This document shows positions 5,499-7,069 of a DNA stretch of 7,069 bases, piece by piece. Within the stretch, counting starts at the first letter, position 1. Every line of letters starts with the position of its first letter. The stretch is from Pirellulaceae bacterium (lineage in GTDB: Bacteria > Planctomycetota > Planctomycetia > Pirellulales > Pirellulaceae), in contig JADLDX010000178.1 of NCBI GenBank assembly GCA_020846515.1, forward strand, positions 1-7,069. Direction: 5' to 3'. The notes under the pieces are model-generated. The model searched no databases, was not told the DNA's origin, and saw only the letters and a program-made list of their open reading frames with translations. A program made the translations under genes and the position numbers.

Positions 5499-7037
5499 AT
5501 GACAACTCGCGCTGAAAACGCTGCACTATACCCGCAACCTGATGCCAACGTAAGCAAGGGAGGTTTGTGCCTCGTCGGCTTATGTTTATGGCTGGTCTCA
5601 GGCTGTACCCCCGCGGCGACGTCGAAACCGGCTCCGCCTGCGGCGTCTGGTTCCAGTCAGTCTTTGGTACCGCTGCAAGTTTGGTTTGTGGGTGAGCAGG
5701 CGGACAAACCGGTGCTCGAACGGCAATGGCAGGCAACTTTTGACCGACCTGTCAACATTCGCATCTTCTCGACCGACCAACTGCTCAGCGAATCCAAAGT
5801 CAACAGTGACGTATTGGTCTATCCTGCCCACTTGATCGGTGATTTGCTCCAGCGTGGTTGGTTAGTTGAATTGCCATTGGCGTTGCGGCCCAGCCTGTCT
5901 GGCGCGGTCGATGGCGGAGTTGATGACCCAAGTCAAGAAAATCTGGGTCAGGAACCCGTGGAACCGCAACCTGCCACCTGGAGCGATCAGACACGTTATG
6001 ATCGCAAGCCATGGGGCTTGTCGTTAAGCGCCTCGGTGCCGGTGATCCTAGCCAATTTTGAATTGCCCGAGCCATTGCGAAAACCTCAAACCGCCAATCA
6101 GGAATCGCCCGCTCCCTCATCAGATCGCAATGTAGATTCGCCAGAGAGCACACAAGCAGACGAGCAGGTGACGGAGCAAGAATCGGTCGACTATTGGCAG
6201 AGTTTGGTAGTCGCGCTGGAGGCTCAAGTGGCCGCTGCTCCGCCCCTCGAAGAATCAGCAGCCACGGCCTCTGCGGAGATGGACGCCCAAGCCGTTTGCG
6301 ATCGATTCCTGACGATTGCCGTTAGTATCAGTGGTGCCAGAAATCGTATTGGCATGCTCTTTGACCCGTCGCAGATGACGCCGCGCCTGAAGGATGAGAA
6401 CTTCGTCAAAGCGGCTCAATTACTGCAAAGTTTGTTCGCCGCCGGAGGAGATCGCGCGTGCCTGCTGGGCAGCCATGAAGCCGCTTGGGCTGCCTTGACC
6501 GGCTCGAGGCCAGGTTTGACGATCGGATCGCCACCGCGTCCCTCGACCGATGTGGATAAGGTCAACTCGATCAGCGTTAGACAACCACCCAACAATCCAA
6601 CGCGTCCCGGTGTCCGCGTGACCACAGGCTGGAACAGCGGTCGGGGATTAGTGGTTTCCATATCCAGCGAATGCCGACAGACTCGGGCATCCATCGACTT
6701 CGCACGTTGGCTGGCCAGCGACGCTAGTCGCCAAGGCTTCGCCAAGCGCGTCACAGGTATGTCGGCCGAATCAGCCTATGCGCCAGGCTCATCCGCGGCA
6801 CAGATACAACGCCTCGTGCAGCGTTTGAGTGCCCAAGCTCGATTACCGGCTGAGCCCAGACTACCGGCCAGTTGGCGTTACCGTCAGGCATTGGGCGAAC
6901 AGTTGATCAAGTTTCTCAACGGACAGCAAAGCCTCGACGAAACTTTGCAGTCGACCACTTCGGCCTGGGAAGTGATCACCGATAGCATGGACCGAAAACA
7001 ACTGAAAACCAGTTATCCACAAGGCCTGGGCTTGTAG
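5499..7037 (+). CDS. Putative lipoprotein, ABC-type extracellular solute-binding protein (family 1-like)
   Basis: This encodes a 512-residue predicted exported lipoprotein. A hydrophobic segment (about 23-33) ends in the lipobox LVSGC with the lipidated cysteine at C36, followed by a Pro/Ser/Ala-rich tether. The rest resembles family 1 solute-binding proteins: an early strand PLQVWFVG (58-65), DVLVYPAHLIGDLLQRGWLVEL (104-125), KPWGLSLSASVPVILAN (170-186), DFARWLASDASRQGFAKRV (400-418) and a C-terminal YRQALGEQLIKFLNG...AWEVITD (461-495). No permease or ATPase gene is in view and the ligand is unknown; the neighbouring xylulokinase hints at a sugar. Residues 197-229 are an acidic, Ser/Pro/Glu/Gln-rich insertion. 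The start is uncertain: ATG 5499 fits the TATAAT upstream, while ATG 5469 adds ten residues but overlaps xylB and that box. Neither has a clear ribosome binding site, and the 22-residue stretch before the hydrophobic core is long. The class is moderately certain. Confidence 0.75.
   Translation: MTTRAENAALYPQPDANVSKGGLCLVGLCLWLVSGCTPAATSKPAPPAASGSSQSLVPLQVWFVGEQADKPVLERQWQATFDRPVNIRIFSTDQLLSESKVNSDVLVYPAHLIGDLLQRGWLVELPLALRPSLSGAVDGGVDDPSQENLGQEPVEPQPATWSDQTRYDRKPWGLSLSASVPVILANFELPEPLRKPQTANQESPAPSSDRNVDSPESTQADEQVTEQESVDYWQSLVVALEAQVAAAPPLEESAATASAEMDAQAVCDRFLTIAVSISGARNRIGMLFDPSQMTPRLKDENFVKAAQLLQSLFAAGGDRACLLGSHEAAWAALTGSRPGLTIGSPPRPSTDVDKVNSISVRQPPNNPTRPGVRVTTGWNSGRGLVVSISSECRQTRASIDFARWLASDASRQGFAKRVTGMSAESAYAPGSSAAQIQRLVQRLSAQARLPAEPRLPASWRYRQALGEQLIKFLNGQQSLDETLQSTTSAWEVITDSMDRKQLKTSYPQGLGL
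5525..5530 (-). promoter_or_regulatory. Candidate -10 box for xylB
   Basis: Read on the - strand this is TATAGT, five of six matches to the sigma-70 -10 consensus. It lies about 48 nt upstream of the xylB GTG, within the N-terminal codons of the divergent lipoprotein gene. The expected leader of about 40 nt would include the AAGGGG ribosome binding site. No good -35 is seen, so support is weak. Confidence 0.25.
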
Positions 7038-7042
7038 CTGTA

Positions 7043-7065
7043 GACGAATCGCTCCGCGACTCGTC
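7043..7065 (+). terminator. Stem-loop after the lipoprotein gene, possible terminator cut by the window edge
   Basis: GACGA-A-TCG (7043-7051) pairs with CGA-C-TCGTC (7057-7065) around a 5-nt loop, giving eight base pairs with one A-C mismatch, 5 nt after the TAG. Only four bases follow (aatc) before the window ends, so a T-tract can be neither confirmed nor excluded. It may end the lipoprotein transcript. Confidence 0.35.
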
Positions 7066-7069
7066 AATC

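Noticed and set aside
5558..5567. TTG at 5565 after GGGAGG as the lipoprotein start
   Set aside because: The spacing from GGGAGG to TTG is only 1 nt, and starting there would remove the positively charged residue needed before the signal-peptide core.

Overview
The window looks like a core chromosomal segment of a planctomycete, most likely of the Pirellulaceae type. That assignment is an inference. It rests on the protein style (a GroEL starting [16 protein letters not shown]), on the groES-groEL-dnaJ-grpE linkage with no hrcA or dnaK in view, and on the sparse Shine-Dalgarno use of the last gene. Nothing mobile, no tRNA or rRNA and no CRISPR array is visible. Coding density is high, and the longest gene-free stretch is the 141-nt groES-groEL spacer.

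Left part (1-3932, + strand): a protein-folding cluster of groES, groEL, dnaJ and grpE. GroES and GroEL form the ATP-driven folding chamber. DnaJ and GrpE are the co-chaperones of DnaK, whose gene is not in the window. The groES-groEL spacer holds two hairpins with the same GGCACG/CGTGCC stem, the second inside a possible three-way junction. A good intrinsic terminator lies between groEL and dnaJ, so the cluster is probably two expression units (groESL and dnaJ-grpE) with limited read-through. dnaJ and grpE are tightly coupled: the grpE ribosome binding site overlaps the dnaJ stop codon. No CIRCE operator is seen.

Right part (3933-7069): a xylulokinase gene of the FGGY family lies on the - strand, convergent with grpE. 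Divergent from it is a + strand gene for a lipoprotein that resembles ABC-type (family 1) extracellular solute-binding proteins. The 5' ends of these two genes meet with almost no room between them. A perfect TATAAT lies inside the xylB start region on the lipoprotein strand, and a TATAGT lies inside the lipoprotein signal-peptide region on the xylB strand, so the two promoters appear to be embedded in each other's genes. Pentose phosphorylation beside a putative solute-binding protein suggests carbohydrate uptake and use, but no permease or ATPase gene is visible and the ligand is unknown.

No clearly new biological system was found. The points most worth a second look are the paired hairpins and junction between groES and groEL, and the nested divergent promoters at xylB.
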